A program made the translations under genes and the position numbers. Below are positions 27,462-36,280 of a stretch of DNA of 64,000 nt, one piece after another (within the stretch, counting starts at the first letter, position 1; each line of letters opens with the position of its first letter). Source of the stretch: Pseudomonas paralcaligenes (lineage in GTDB: Bacteria > Pseudomonadota > Gammaproteobacteria > Pseudomonadales > Pseudomonadaceae); the NCBI RefSeq assembly GCF_019655855.1, contig NZ_BPFX01000027.1:1-64000 (forward strand), in the 5' to 3' direction. The notes under the pieces are model-generated. The model worked only from the letters and a program-made list of their open reading frames with translations, was not told where the DNA came from and ran no database searches.

Positions 27462-28187
27462 TCATTGCGCCTGGTAGCGCGCCTTGGGCGTAGCCATCGG
27501 CACCACGTCGCCATCCAGCGGCAGGAAGCGGCCGCTCTCGGCGTCGTAGGCGCGGATCGCGCTGGTCTCGATGTCGTAGACCCAGCCGTGGATGAACAGT
27601 TGACCGCTGGCTACCCGCGCCGCTACCGAGGGGTGGGTGCACAGGTGGTTGAGCTGGGCCACCACGTTCTCCTCGGTGAGGATGCCCAGGGTGTCATGAC
27701 CGTCGCAGCCGCAGTTTGCCTCGACCACCCGCAGCGCCACTTCGCTGTGGCGCAGCCAGGCCTTCACCGTCGGCATGCTCTCCAGGGTCTCGGGCGCCAG
27801 CACCGCCTTCATTGCGCCGCAGTCGGAGTGGCCGCAGACGATGATGTGCTGCACGCCCAGGGCCAGCACCGCGTACTCGATGGCGGTGGAGACCCCGCCC
27901 ATCATCTGCCCGTAGGCCGGCACTACGTTGCCGACGTTGCGGGTGACGAACAGGTCGCCCGGCGCGCTCTGGGTGATCAGCTCGGGAACGATGCGCGAGT
28001 CGGCGCAGGTGATGAACATGGCGCGCGGGTTCTGCGCGCTGGCCAGGGCCTTGAACAATTCTTCCTGCTGCGGGAAGACTTCGTTGCGGAAGCGCTTGAA
28101 GCCTCCGACGATGGCGCCCAGCGCCTCGTCGGCGCTTTCCGGCGCGGTGCGCGCCTGCAGGGGAATGGCGTTGTGCTTGTAGGGCAT
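27462..28187 (-). CDS. Beta-class carbonic anhydrase
   Basis: Interconverts CO2 and bicarbonate. 241 residues with the zinc ligands Cys61 and the Asp63/Arg65 dyad in ITCADSR, and His120/Cys123 in CGHSDCG; VTRNVGNVV is the conserved segment between. The order and spacing are those of beta carbonic anhydrases. It is cytoplasmic with no leader. Position next to the cox cluster matches PA0102, although the SulP transporter gene found between them in P. aeruginosa is absent here. Confidence 0.93.
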   Translation of the reverse strand: MPYKHNAIPLQARTAPESADEALGAIVGGFKRFRNEVFPQQEELFKALASAQNPRAMFITCADSRIVPELITQSAPGDLFVTRNVGNVVPAYGQMMGGVSTAIEYAVLALGVQHIIVCGHSDCGAMKAVLAPETLESMPTVKAWLRHSEVALRVVEANCGCDGHDTLGILTEENVVAQLNHLCTHPSVAARVASGQLFIHGWVYDIETSAIRAYDAESGRFLPLDGDVVPMATPKARYQAQ

Positions 28188-28284
28188 GGCGTCTCACCTC
28201 GTGCTGGACCGTCGCGCTGGCGCGCGCGGCGGATTATCGACCTGGCATGCGGACAGTTGCCAGCTCCGGTGAGTCACATTTCAT

Positions 28285-29346
28285 TTACAGCAGTGCCATC
28301 TGCCGGCCTGGCGGGGCGAACTGGCTGCAGTCCAGGTCGAAGCCGTCCCGGTGGTTCAGGCCCAAGCGCTTGCGCGCCAGGGCGAAGCGCTGCGCCAGCA
28401 GGTCGGCGAAGGCGCCCTCGCCGCGCATGCGGCTGCCGAAGCGGCCGTCGTAGTTCTTGCCGCCGCGTGACTGGCGCACCAGGCTCATCACGTGCTCGGC
28501 CCGTTCGGGAAAGTGGCTGCGCAGCCATTCCTCGAACAGCTCGGCGATCTCCAGCGGCAGACGCAGCAGCACGTAGCCGGCCGAACGGGCGCCGGCGTCG
28601 CGGGCCGCTTCGAGGATGCGCTCCATTTCCATGTCGTTGATCATTGGGATGATCGGCGCCACCAGCGCGGTCACCGGCACGCCGGCCTCGTGCAGGCGGC
28701 GCATGGCGCGCAGGCGGGCGCCGGGCGAGGCGGTGCGTGGCTCCATGATGCGTTTCAGCTCGTCGTCCAGGCTGGTCAGGCTGAAGGCCACGCTGACCAG
28801 CCTGCGGCTGGCCAGCTCCTGCAGCAGGTCGAGGTCGCGCAGGATCAGCGAGCTCTTGGTGACGATGTGCAGCGGGTGGCGGAAGCGCAGCAGGATTTCC
28901 AGGGCCTGGCGGGTCAGGCGCTGCTCGCGCTCGATCGGCTGGTAGGCGTCGGTGTTGATGCCCAGGGCCAGCGGCTGCGGGGTGTAGCCGGGCCTGCTCA
29001 GCTCCTCTTCCAGGCGCTCGGCCAGGTTGGTCTTGGCGATCAGCCGGGTCTCGAAGTCGATGCCCGGCGACAGGTCCCAGTAGGCGTGGGTCGGCCGGGC
29101 GAAGCAATAGATGCAGCCATGCTCGCAGCCGCGGTAGGGGTTCACCGAGCGGTCGAAGCCGACGTCCGGCGACTGGTTGCGGGTGATCACCGTCTTGGCC
29201 CGCTCGACGCGCACCTCGGTGGCGCGGCAGGGCGGCGTCTCGTCCTGGAACCAGCCGTCGTCCTCGTTCTCGCTGCGGGTGGGGGCGAAACGGTTGTGCG
29301 GATTGCTGGCGGTGCCGCGGCCACGGGGCGGCAAGGTGACGGACAT
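28285..29346 (-). CDS. Radical SAM protein of the SplB-like/PA0069 family, SOS-controlled
   Basis: 353 residues. The [4Fe-4S]-SAM motif is C74-EHG-C78-IY-C81 (CxxxCxxC), preceded by NPYRGCEHG, and is followed by TIM-barrel-like segments. Members of this family resemble spore photoproduct lyase-like radical enzymes and are annotated as PA0069 family proteins. The reaction is unknown, but a DNA-damage role is suggested by the perfect LexA box 18 bases upstream of the start. Start ATG at 29346 with GGAG eight bases before it; the frame extends upstream only without coding character. Confidence 0.85.
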   Translation of the reverse strand: MSVTLPPRGRGTASNPHNRFAPTRSENEDDGWFQDETPPCRATEVRVERAKTVITRNQSPDVGFDRSVNPYRGCEHGCIYCFARPTHAYWDLSPGIDFETRLIAKTNLAERLEEELSRPGYTPQPLALGINTDAYQPIEREQRLTRQALEILLRFRHPLHIVTKSSLILRDLDLLQELASRRLVSVAFSLTSLDDELKRIMEPRTASPGARLRAMRRLHEAGVPVTALVAPIIPMINDMEMERILEAARDAGARSAGYVLLRLPLEIAELFEEWLRSHFPERAEHVMSLVRQSRGGKNYDGRFGSRMRGEGAFADLLAQRFALARKRLGLNHRDGFDLDCSQFAPPGRQMALL

Positions 29347-29363
29347 GGAAAACGCTCCGAATA

Positions 29364-29379
29364 CTGTATACATGAACAG
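29364..29379. promoter_or_regulatory. LexA (SOS) box upstream of the radical SAM gene
   Basis: CTGTATACATGAACAG fits CTG-N10-CAG and extends to a near-perfect dyad (ATACTG ... CAGTAT). It lies 18 bases upstream of the start at 29346, so repression by LexA and induction by DNA damage are expected. Confidence 0.8.
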
Positions 29380-29411
29380 TATTCGGATTTGCCCCCGTAC
29401 GCCAGCGGCGG

Positions 29412-29915
29412 TTACTCCTCTTCGACCGGCGGCGGAGGCGTGAAGGGCCCGATCACGTATTCGCGGCCGTGGCGGCGGCAGTCCTCGAGCGTGCCTTCGG
29501 CGCCGCGCTTGGTGACCAGGAAGGTGCTGCCACCGACATCGTCGGCGTCGATCACGCCAGTTTCCAGGTCGATGCCCTGGCCCACCACCGACACCAGGAG
29601 GTCCTCGGCCCAGTCCGTACCGCCATGCCAGCGCAGGATCATCCGCCCCTCGCGCCAGTGCACCGAGACGAACTCGAGGCCGTGGGGCCAGCGGTAGCCC
29701 AGCAGGCAGAAGTGGTTGGTCCGGGTGTTTGCGCCCTGGTGCGCCAGCAGCAGGCGCAGTTCCGCCTCGGGCTGGCGGTAGCGCGCCTCCGTGGCGGGGT
29801 CGAAGCGCGCGTTCATGCCGGCGTAGATCGACGGGCCGAAGTCCTCGGCGGCGGCGCCCAGTGATGCCGCGAGCAACATCGCGCCGCCCAGGCCGTGCCA
29901 TGAATATCCCTTCAT
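29412..29915 (-). CDS. Exported protein of unknown function
   Basis: 167 residues starting MKGYSWHGLGG. The N-terminus (LGGAMLLAASLGAAAEDFG) is a probable signal peptide, cut near AAA-E. The mature part has a single cysteine pair (FCLLGYRW and LEDCRRH), many charged residues and an acidic tail (PPPPVEEE). No family is recognised. It lies between the radical SAM gene and the BASS transporter on the same strand, with about 54 bases to the transporter. Confidence 0.55.
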   Translation of the reverse strand: MKGYSWHGLGGAMLLAASLGAAAEDFGPSIYAGMNARFDPATEARYRQPEAELRLLLAHQGANTRTNHFCLLGYRWPHGLEFVSVHWREGRMILRWHGGTDWAEDLLVSVVGQGIDLETGVIDADDVGGSTFLVTKRGAEGTLEDCRRHGREYVIGPFTPPPPVEEE

Positions 29916-29969
29916 CGTCCCTGACTCCTCGATAGCCGCCGGCACGGTAGCGCAGAGGCGTCCTGCGGG

Positions 29970-31016
29970 CTAGGGGTCGACCCGGCCCATCAGCTCGGTG
30001 ATCGACTCCGGTCGCCGGGCGTAGCGCTGGGCCAGCACGGCGCAGACCATCAGCTGGATCTGGTGGAACAGCATCAGCGGCAGGATCAGCAGGCCGAGGC
30101 TGCTGCCGGCGAACAGCACCTGGGCCATCGGCACGCCGGTGGCGAGGCTCTTCTTCGAGCCGCAGAACAGGATGGTGATGCGGTCTTCCAGGTCGAAGCC
30201 GAACAGCCGGGCCGCGCCATGGGCGATGAGCAGCGCCAGGGCCAGCAGCGCGCAGCAGGCCACCACCAGACCGGCCAGGGCTGGCAGCGGCACTTGGTGC
30301 CAGAGCCCTTCGACCACCGCGGCGCTGAAGGCCACGTAGACCACCAGCAGGATCGAACCCTGGTCGACGAAACGCAGCCATTGCCGGTTGCGCTCGACCC
30401 AGGCGCCGATCCAGCGCCGCGCGACCTGGCCGGCGACGAATGGGATCAGCAGTTGCACGGTGATCTTGCCGATGGCGTCGAGAGTCGAGCCGCCGTCGCC
30501 GTGCACGTCCATCAGCAGCGCCACCAGCAGCGGGGTGAGGAAGATGCCGAACAGGCTGGATGCCGCGGCGCTGCAGATCGCCGCCGGCACGTTGCCGCGC
30601 GCCAGCGAGGTGAAGGCGATGGCCGATTGCACGGTGGCCGGCAGGGCGCACAGGTAGAGCATGCCGAGATACAGCTCGGGGCCGACCAGCGGCGTCAGCA
30701 GCGGCCGCAGCGCCAGGCCGAGCAGGGGAAAGGCGACGAAGGTGCAGGCGAACACCAGCAGGTGCAGCCGCCAGTGCCCGGCGCCGGCGATGATCGCCTG
30801 GCGCGACAGCTTGGCGCCGTGGAGGAAGAACAGCAGGGCGATGGCCAGGTTGGTGATCCAGTCGAACGCCAGCGCTACCTGGCCCCGAGCCGGCAGCAGG
30901 CTGGCGGCCAGGACCACGGCGAGCAGGGCCTGGGTGAACGGGTCGGGGAGGAAGCGGCGCAGCATGGCGGACTCGGCTTGCGGTACGGGGAGGGCCAACT
31001 TATCGTGACCGGACAT
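29970..31016 (-). CDS. Bile acid:sodium symporter (BASS/YfeH-like) family transporter
   Basis: 348 residues with about ten membrane helices. Segments such as FFLHGAKLS, LCALPATVQSAIAFTSLARGN and FCGSKKSLATGVPMAQVLF are the hallmark of the SBF-like/YfeH (RCH1) branch, whose substrates are mostly unknown. There are two start candidates, 31016 (MSGHDKLAL) and 30965 (MLRRFLPDP); neither has a strong ribosome site. The gene is divergent from an AraC regulator with a 27-base gap, so the pair may form a regulated unit. Confidence 0.85.
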   Translation of the reverse strand: MSGHDKLALPVPQAESAMLRRFLPDPFTQALLAVVLAASLLPARGQVALAFDWITNLAIALLFFLHGAKLSRQAIIAGAGHWRLHLLVFACTFVAFPLLGLALRPLLTPLVGPELYLGMLYLCALPATVQSAIAFTSLARGNVPAAICSAAASSLFGIFLTPLLVALLMDVHGDGGSTLDAIGKITVQLLIPFVAGQVARRWIGAWVERNRQWLRFVDQGSILLVVYVAFSAAVVEGLWHQVPLPALAGLVVACCALLALALLIAHGAARLFGFDLEDRITILFCGSKKSLATGVPMAQVLFAGSSLGLLILPLMLFHQIQLMVCAVLAQRYARRPESITELMGRVDP

Positions 31017-31043
31017 TGCCGACTAACGCCAAAGAGCCAGCCA

Positions 31044-31844
31044 ATGTCGCCAAACGGACAAGACGATGTGGTGCAGCGCGAAGTGCCCGGCCTGCGCAGC
31101 CTGCCCCGGCCGCTGTACGGGCGGGTGGAGTCGCTGCCCAACCGGGCGCTGACCTTCGTCCACAGCCATCCCTGGGTGCAGCTGTCCTACGCCATCGCCG
31201 GGGTGCTGGAGGTGCAGACCGCCAGCGCCCGCTTCCTCGCCCCGCCGCAACGGGCGGTGTGGGTGCCGGCCGGTGTCGAGCACCGGGTGTTCAGCTCGCC
31301 CGGCACCGAGATGCGCAGCCTGTACATCGCCTGTGCCGTGGTGCCCTGGGGCCCGGAGGATTGCCGGGTGCTGGCGGTCAGCCCGCTGCTGCGCGAGCTG
31401 ATCGACGGCTTCAGCGCCCTGCCGGCGGAATATGACGAGGCCGGCGCCCCCGGTCGCCTGGCCGCCGTGCTGCTGGATCAGCTGCGCGTCGCGCCGCCGG
31501 TCGACCTGTCCCTGCCGTTGCCGCGCGACGAACGCCTGCGCGCCGTGTGCGCCGGCCTGGCCGACCCGGACCACCAGCACCTGGGGTTGGGTGAGTGGAG
31601 CGCGCGCCTGGGCGTGTCCGAGCGGACCCTGAGCCGGCTGTTCCTGCGCGACACCGGCCTGAGCTTCCGCCTGTGGCGCCAGCGGCAGCGCCTGCTCGAT
31701 GCCCTGGCCCCGCTGGAGCGCGGCGAGCGGGTCACCGACGTGGCTCTGGCCTGCGGCTACGACTCCCTGTCGGCCTTCATCGCCGCCTTCCGCCAGCAGT
31801 TCGGCGCGACGCCCGGCGAGTTCTTCCGCAGGCAGGCGCGGTGA
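31044..31844 (+). CDS. AraC family transcriptional regulator
   Basis: 266 residues. An N-terminal cupin-like sensing domain (HSHPWVQLSYAIAGVLEV ... RAVWVPAGVEHRV) precedes two C-terminal helix-turn-helix motifs; the second includes DVALACGYDSLSAFIAAFRQQFGATPGEFFR, the classic AraC signature. It probably regulates itself and the divergent BASS transporter through their shared 27-base interval, but the effector is unknown. Confidence 0.88.
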   Translation: MSPNGQDDVVQREVPGLRSLPRPLYGRVESLPNRALTFVHSHPWVQLSYAIAGVLEVQTASARFLAPPQRAVWVPAGVEHRVFSSPGTEMRSLYIACAVVPWGPEDCRVLAVSPLLRELIDGFSALPAEYDEAGAPGRLAAVLLDQLRVAPPVDLSLPLPRDERLRAVCAGLADPDHQHLGLGEWSARLGVSERTLSRLFLRDTGLSFRLWRQRQRLLDALAPLERGERVTDVALACGYDSLSAFIAAFRQQFGATPGEFFRRQAR

Positions 31845-31850
31845 AGCCGA

Positions 31851-32111
31851 TCAGTCCTTCTTCAGTTTGGGATTGGGGAAGAACTGCACCGTCTGCCCCT
31901 TGTTCGCCGCCGGCTTGGGCGCGCCCTGGTTGACCCGGGTGCCGAGTTCCTTCGGCACCGACTGGCCCTGGGCGTTGAGGGTGTCGGCATAGCCGCAGGC
32001 CACGCATTCGCGGTGTGGCGTGCCATCTTCGTCCCACATCTTGATGGTGTCCATGGCGCTGCACGCCGGGCACACGGCGCCGGCGATGAAGCGCTTCTTC
32101 GGCTCGCTCAT
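31851..32111 (-). CDS. yheV: YheV family small zinc-ribbon protein
   Basis: 86 residues starting MSEPKKRFIAGAVCPACS. Two CxxC pairs (CPAC and CVAC) make a single zinc ribbon; the C-terminus is basic (PNPKLKKD). The function is unknown. Its ATG overlaps the prlC stop as ATGA, so the two are translationally coupled, the same pairing seen in E. coli-like genomes. Confidence 0.85.
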   Translation of the reverse strand: MSEPKKRFIAGAVCPACSAMDTIKMWDEDGTPHRECVACGYADTLNAQGQSVPKELGTRVNQGAPKPAANKGQTVQFFPNPKLKKD

Positions 32112-34156
32112 GCCGCCTCCCGGCTCAGGCCGAGGTGGCGCAGCAGGGCGTCGATGGACGGCTCGCGGCCGCGGAAGTCGACGAACAGCACCATCGGCTC
32201 CTGGGAGCCGCCGCGGGCCAGGATGGCCTCGCGGAAGGCGCGGCCGGTGGCCGGGTTGAGCACGCCTTCCTCCTCGAACCTGGAGAAGGCGTCGGCGGAC
32301 AGTACTTCCGCCCACTTGTAGCTGTAGTAACCGGCTGCGTAACCGCCGGCGAAGATGTGCGCGAAGCTGTTGGCGAAGCGGTTGAAGGCTGGCGGACGGA
32401 TCACCGCCACCTCGTCGCGCACGCCCTCCAGCACCTCCAGCACGCTACGGCCGTCGCCGTGGGTGGCGTGCAGTTCGAAGTCGAACAGGCTGAATTCCAG
32501 CTGGCGCACCATCATCAGGCCGGACTGGAAGTTCTTCGCCGCCAGCATCTTGTCCAGCAGCGCCTGGGGCAGCGGCTCGCCGGTCTCGTAGTGGCCGGAG
32601 ATCAGCGCCAGGCCCTCGGGCTCCCAGCACCAGTTCTCCATAAACTGGCTCGGCAGTTCGACCGCATCCCAGGCCACGCCATTGATGCCGGAGGCGCCGG
32701 CGTGCTCGACCCGGGTCAGCAGGTGGTGCAGGCCGTGGCCGAATTCGTGGAACAGGGTGGTGACCTCGTCGTGGGTCAGCAGCGCCGGCTTGCCGCCGAC
32801 GGCAGGGGTGAAGTTGCACACCAGGTTGGCCACCGGGCTGATCAGTTCACCTTGCGCCGATTTGCGTTTGTCGCGGGCGCCGTCCATCCAGGCGCCGCCG
32901 CGCTTGTTGGCGCGGGCGTAGAGGTCGAAGAAGAAGCGGCCGACGTGCTGGCCGTTCTCGCGGATTTCGAACAGGCGCACGTCCGGGTGCCAGGTGTCGA
33001 AGTCCTTCAGCTCGGCGATCTCGATGCCGTAGAGCTTCTGCACGATGGCGAACAGGCCGGACAGCACCTTGTCGATCGGGAACCAGGCGCGCACTTCCTC
33101 CTGGGAGATGCTGTAGCGCTGCTGGCGCAGCTTCTCGCTGTAGTAGCCGACGTCCCAGCTCTGCAGGTCGCTGACGCCCTGCTCGGCGGCGAAGGCCTTG
33201 AGTTCGTCCAGGTCCCGGGCGGCGAAGGGCTTGCTGCGCACGGCCAGGTCGCGCAGGAAGTGCAGCACCTGGTCGGTGCTCTCGGCCATCTTGCTGGCCA
33301 GGCTCAGCTCGCTGTAGTGGGCGAAGCCGAGCAGCCGGGCCAGTTCCTGGCGCAGGTCGAGTATCTGCTCCATCACTGGGCCGTTGTCGTTCTGCCCGGC
33401 GTTCGGGCCCTGGTCGGAGGCACGGGTGCAGTAGGCGGTGTAGACCTCTTCGCGCAGGGCGCGGTCGTCGGCGTAGGTCATCACCGCGTAGTAGCTGGGG
33501 AACTCCAGGGTGATCAGCCAGCCGTCCAGCTCCTTGGCCTGCGCCGCCTGGGCCATCTGCGCCTTGGCCGAGTCGGTGAGGCCGGCCAGGGCCGCCTCAT
33601 CGGTAATGTGCTTGGTCCAGGCCTGGGTGGCGTCGAGCAGCTGGTTGGAGAAGCGGCTGCCCAGCTCGGAGAGCTTCATCTGGATCTCGCCGTAGCGCTT
33701 CTGCTGCTCGGCCGGCAGGTCGATCCCGCTCAGGCGGAAGTCGCGCAGGGCGTGTTCGAGGATGGTCTGCTGCGCCACGTCGAAGCCTGCGGCGGCCGGG
33801 CTCTTGGCCAGCGCGTCGTAGGCCTCGAACAGCGGCTTGTTCTGGCCCATCTCGGTCCAGTATTCGGACAGCTTGGGCAGGCAGGCCTCGTAGGCGTTGC
33901 GCAGCTCGGCGTTGTTGCATACCGCATTGAGGTGGCTGACCGGGCTCCAGGCACGGCCGAGGCGCGCACCCAGCTCGTCCAGGGCGAGCACCAGACCGTC
34001 CCAGCTCGGGCTGCCGGCCTGAGTCTTGAGCAGCTCGGCGATGGCCGCGCGGCTGTCGGCGAGGATCTGGTCGACGGCCGGCTCGACGTGTTCGGGCTTG
34101 ATCAGCGAGTAGGGCGGCAGGTCGAAGTCCTGCAGGAGGGGGTTGGCTGCGGTCAC
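32108..34156 (-). CDS. prlC: Oligopeptidase A
   Basis: 682-residue cytoplasmic zinc metallopeptidase of family M3. It degrades peptides, including cleaved signal peptides. The zinc motif HEFGHGLHH lies near residue 471, and the C-terminal FAGGYAAGYYSYKWAEVLSADAF with substrate-binding His/Tyr residues is intact. Length is typical of the family. It is divergent from the gamma-carbonic anhydrase-like gene and coupled to yheV. Confidence 0.95.
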   Translation of the reverse strand: MTAANPLLQDFDLPPYSLIKPEHVEPAVDQILADSRAAIAELLKTQAGSPSWDGLVLALDELGARLGRAWSPVSHLNAVCNNAELRNAYEACLPKLSEYWTEMGQNKPLFEAYDALAKSPAAAGFDVAQQTILEHALRDFRLSGIDLPAEQQKRYGEIQMKLSELGSRFSNQLLDATQAWTKHITDEAALAGLTDSAKAQMAQAAQAKELDGWLITLEFPSYYAVMTYADDRALREEVYTAYCTRASDQGPNAGQNDNGPVMEQILDLRQELARLLGFAHYSELSLASKMAESTDQVLHFLRDLAVRSKPFAARDLDELKAFAAEQGVSDLQSWDVGYYSEKLRQQRYSISQEEVRAWFPIDKVLSGLFAIVQKLYGIEIAELKDFDTWHPDVRLFEIRENGQHVGRFFFDLYARANKRGGAWMDGARDKRKSAQGELISPVANLVCNFTPAVGGKPALLTHDEVTTLFHEFGHGLHHLLTRVEHAGASGINGVAWDAVELPSQFMENWCWEPEGLALISGHYETGEPLPQALLDKMLAAKNFQSGLMMVRQLEFSLFDFELHATHGDGRSVLEVLEGVRDEVAVIRPPAFNRFANSFAHIFAGGYAAGYYSYKWAEVLSADAFSRFEEEGVLNPATGRAFREAILARGGSQEPMVLFVDFRGREPSIDALLRHLGLSREAA

Positions 34157-34278
34157 GGCAAGGCACCTTTGGACGCGGATTCGAAGAGAGGTTATGGGGT
34201 CGCGAGCGACCTTTCACAACCGGAATGATCCGAATGTTAATTACAATCCCGGCAAACCGCAGCCTGAAGGAGACTATC

Positions 34279-34842
34279 GTGGCGATTCGCAGTTACCAGG
34301 GCAAAGTCCCGCAACTGGGCGCACGGGCGTTCGTCGACGCCAGCGCCGTGGTCCTCGGCGACGTGGAACTGGGTGAGGATGCCTCGGTCTGGCCGATGGC
34401 CGTGGTGCGTGGCGACATGCACCGCATCCGCATCGGCGCCCGCACCAGCGTGCAGGACGGCAGCGTGCTGCACATCACCCACGCCGGCCCGTTCAACCCG
34501 GACGGCTACCCGCTGATCGTCGGAGAAGACGTGACCGTCGGTCACAACGTCACCCTGCACGGCTGCACGCTCGGCAGCCGCATCCTGGTCGGCATGGGCA
34601 GCATCGTGATGGACGGCGCGGTGGTCGAGGACGAGGTGGTGATCGGCGCCGGCAGCCTGGTGCCGCCGGGCAAAGTGCTGGAGAGCGGCTACCTGTACGT
34701 CGGCAGCCCGGTGAAACAGGCCCGCCCGCTGACCGACAAGGAGCGCGCCTTCTTCGCCTACAGCGCGGCGAACTACGTGAAACTCAAGGAGTTGCACAGG
34801 GCCGAGGCCGGTGACGCGCTCCAGACAGGCATCCGTTTGTGA
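34279..34842 (+). CDS. Gamma-class carbonic anhydrase family protein (YrdA/PaaY-like)
   Basis: 187 residues of left-handed parallel beta-helix hexapeptide repeats. Metal-binding histidines of the family occur at about 68 (HITHAG), 89 and 94 (VTVGHNVTLHGC). Homologues are trimeric, sometimes active as carbonic anhydrases or thioesterases and often of unknown substrate. Start is a GTG at 34279, with AAGGAG seven bases before it. Confidence 0.85.
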   Translation: MAIRSYQGKVPQLGARAFVDASAVVLGDVELGEDASVWPMAVVRGDMHRIRIGARTSVQDGSVLHITHAGPFNPDGYPLIVGEDVTVGHNVTLHGCTLGSRILVGMGSIVMDGAVVEDEVVIGAGSLVPPGKVLESGYLYVGSPVKQARPLTDKERAFFAYSAANYVKLKELHRAEAGDALQTGIRL

Positions 34843-35058
34843 CTGACCGGGAGGTCACCCGCCATTGGCGTGCCGCGCAGCTTGCAGCTATTCGCAAATG
34901 CTGATGCTATGCACGCCGACATTGCAGGCGAATACGCTGGTGCCTTTACCGCAGGCGGCTTGCAATGACGATTACAATGCGCGTCTTGATAGCGGCCTGC
35001 GGCCTTGTGGAGGGCCAGGTCATCATCGTGCGTGAGCCCGTGGCCTGAGTCAGAGCGA

Positions 35059-36222
35059 ATGAGCAAGGGACGCATCCTCGACATCGAAATCCTGCGCGCC
35101 GTGGCCGTAATGGCCGTGGTGGTGCATCACGCCGTGGGCAACCTGCTGCCCTGGAGTTCGCCCGGCCTGGAGCGGCTGACGGTGTACTTCGGCGGCTGGG
35201 TGGGCGTCGATCTGTTCTTCGCCATATCCGGCTTCGTGATCGCGCGCAGCCTGCTGCCGCAATTGCAGGCCAGTCGCGACGGCATCGATGCCTTCCGCAT
35301 CACGCTGGCGTTCTGGCTGCGCCGTGCCTGGCGCCTCCTGCCCTCGGCCTGGTTGTGGCTGGCCCTGATCCTGGTCGCGGCGGTGGTGTTTCGGGAGTCG
35401 GGATTGTTCGGCAGCGTCCGGGCCAACATCGAGGCGACGGTGGCCGGGGTGCTGCAGGTCGCCAACCTGCGCTTTCTGGAGACGTTCGGGCGCAGCGAGT
35501 ACGGTGCGAGCTTCGTCTACTGGACCCTGTCGCTCGAGGAGCAGTTCTACCTGCTGCTGCCCCTGGCGGTCCTGCTGCTGCGCCGCTGGCTGGTGCCGGT
35601 CCTGCTGCTGATCGTGGTCTGGCAGCTGGTGACCGAGCGTACCCTGGCCATGATGGTGTTCCGCTGCGATGGCCTGTTGCTCGGCGTGCTGCTGGCGATC
35701 TGGAGCCGCCATCCGACCTATGCCCTGGCGCGCCCCGTCTTCCTCCAGCGGCTACCGGCGAAGGGAACCCTGCTCCTGCTGGTCGTCGTCCCGTTCATGG
35801 GCCTGCTGGGCTCGGACGTGCTGAAGATCGCATCGCACCGCATGAGCCTGGTGGCCTTGCTCAGCATATTGCTGGTCTGGGTGGCGTCCTATGACGACGA
35901 CCTGTTCCTGTTCTCGCCGCTGCGGGGGATATTCGCCTGGTTGGGTTCGCGATCCTATGCGATCTATCTGATCCACATCCCGGCCTTCTCCCTGACCCGG
36001 CAGATCTGGAGGTGGCTGGCGCCGGGGCAGACGGTGGACGAGACCTTCTTCTATCCCTACGTCCTGACGGCCGGCCTGTTGATCCTGCTGCTCAGCGAGC
36101 TGAACTATCGCCTGGTGGAAACCCCGTTGCGTCGGCGCGGCGCGCGAATCGCTGCCCGATTCGCCCGGCAGGAACCGAGCGACACCGATGCGGACAGGCG
36201 CCGGCGCGAGCTTTCCGTCTGA
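35059..36222 (+). CDS. Acyltransferase family (OafA/YrhL-type) membrane protein
   Basis: 387 residues, about ten membrane helices. The N-terminus ILDIEILRAVAVMAVVVHHA carries the catalytic-type histidine near residue 23, followed by GGWVGVDLFFAISGFVIA, both characteristic of acyltransferase-3 proteins that O-acetylate surface polysaccharides or similar acceptors. No SGNH domain is fused. The substrate is unknown, and no glycan gene is adjacent. The 216-base upstream gap has a TACAAT -10-like site near 34973. Confidence 0.88.
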   Translation: MSKGRILDIEILRAVAVMAVVVHHAVGNLLPWSSPGLERLTVYFGGWVGVDLFFAISGFVIARSLLPQLQASRDGIDAFRITLAFWLRRAWRLLPSAWLWLALILVAAVVFRESGLFGSVRANIEATVAGVLQVANLRFLETFGRSEYGASFVYWTLSLEEQFYLLLPLAVLLLRRWLVPVLLLIVVWQLVTERTLAMMVFRCDGLLLGVLLAIWSRHPTYALARPVFLQRLPAKGTLLLLVVVPFMGLLGSDVLKIASHRMSLVALLSILLVWVASYDDDLFLFSPLRGIFAWLGSRSYAIYLIHIPAFSLTRQIWRWLAPGQTVDETFFYPYVLTAGLLILLLSELNYRLVETPLRRRGARIAARFARQEPSDTDADRRRRELSV

Positions 36223-36280
36223 CGAGACGATCCAGGCGGGAAACCATTTCCGCAGCCATCTCCGGCCTCGTCAACGTCCC

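Noticed and set aside
30063..31043. Upstream extension of the AraC gene
   Set aside because: The stretch is antisense to the BASS transporter, and the AraC-type protein starts at the ATG at 31044.
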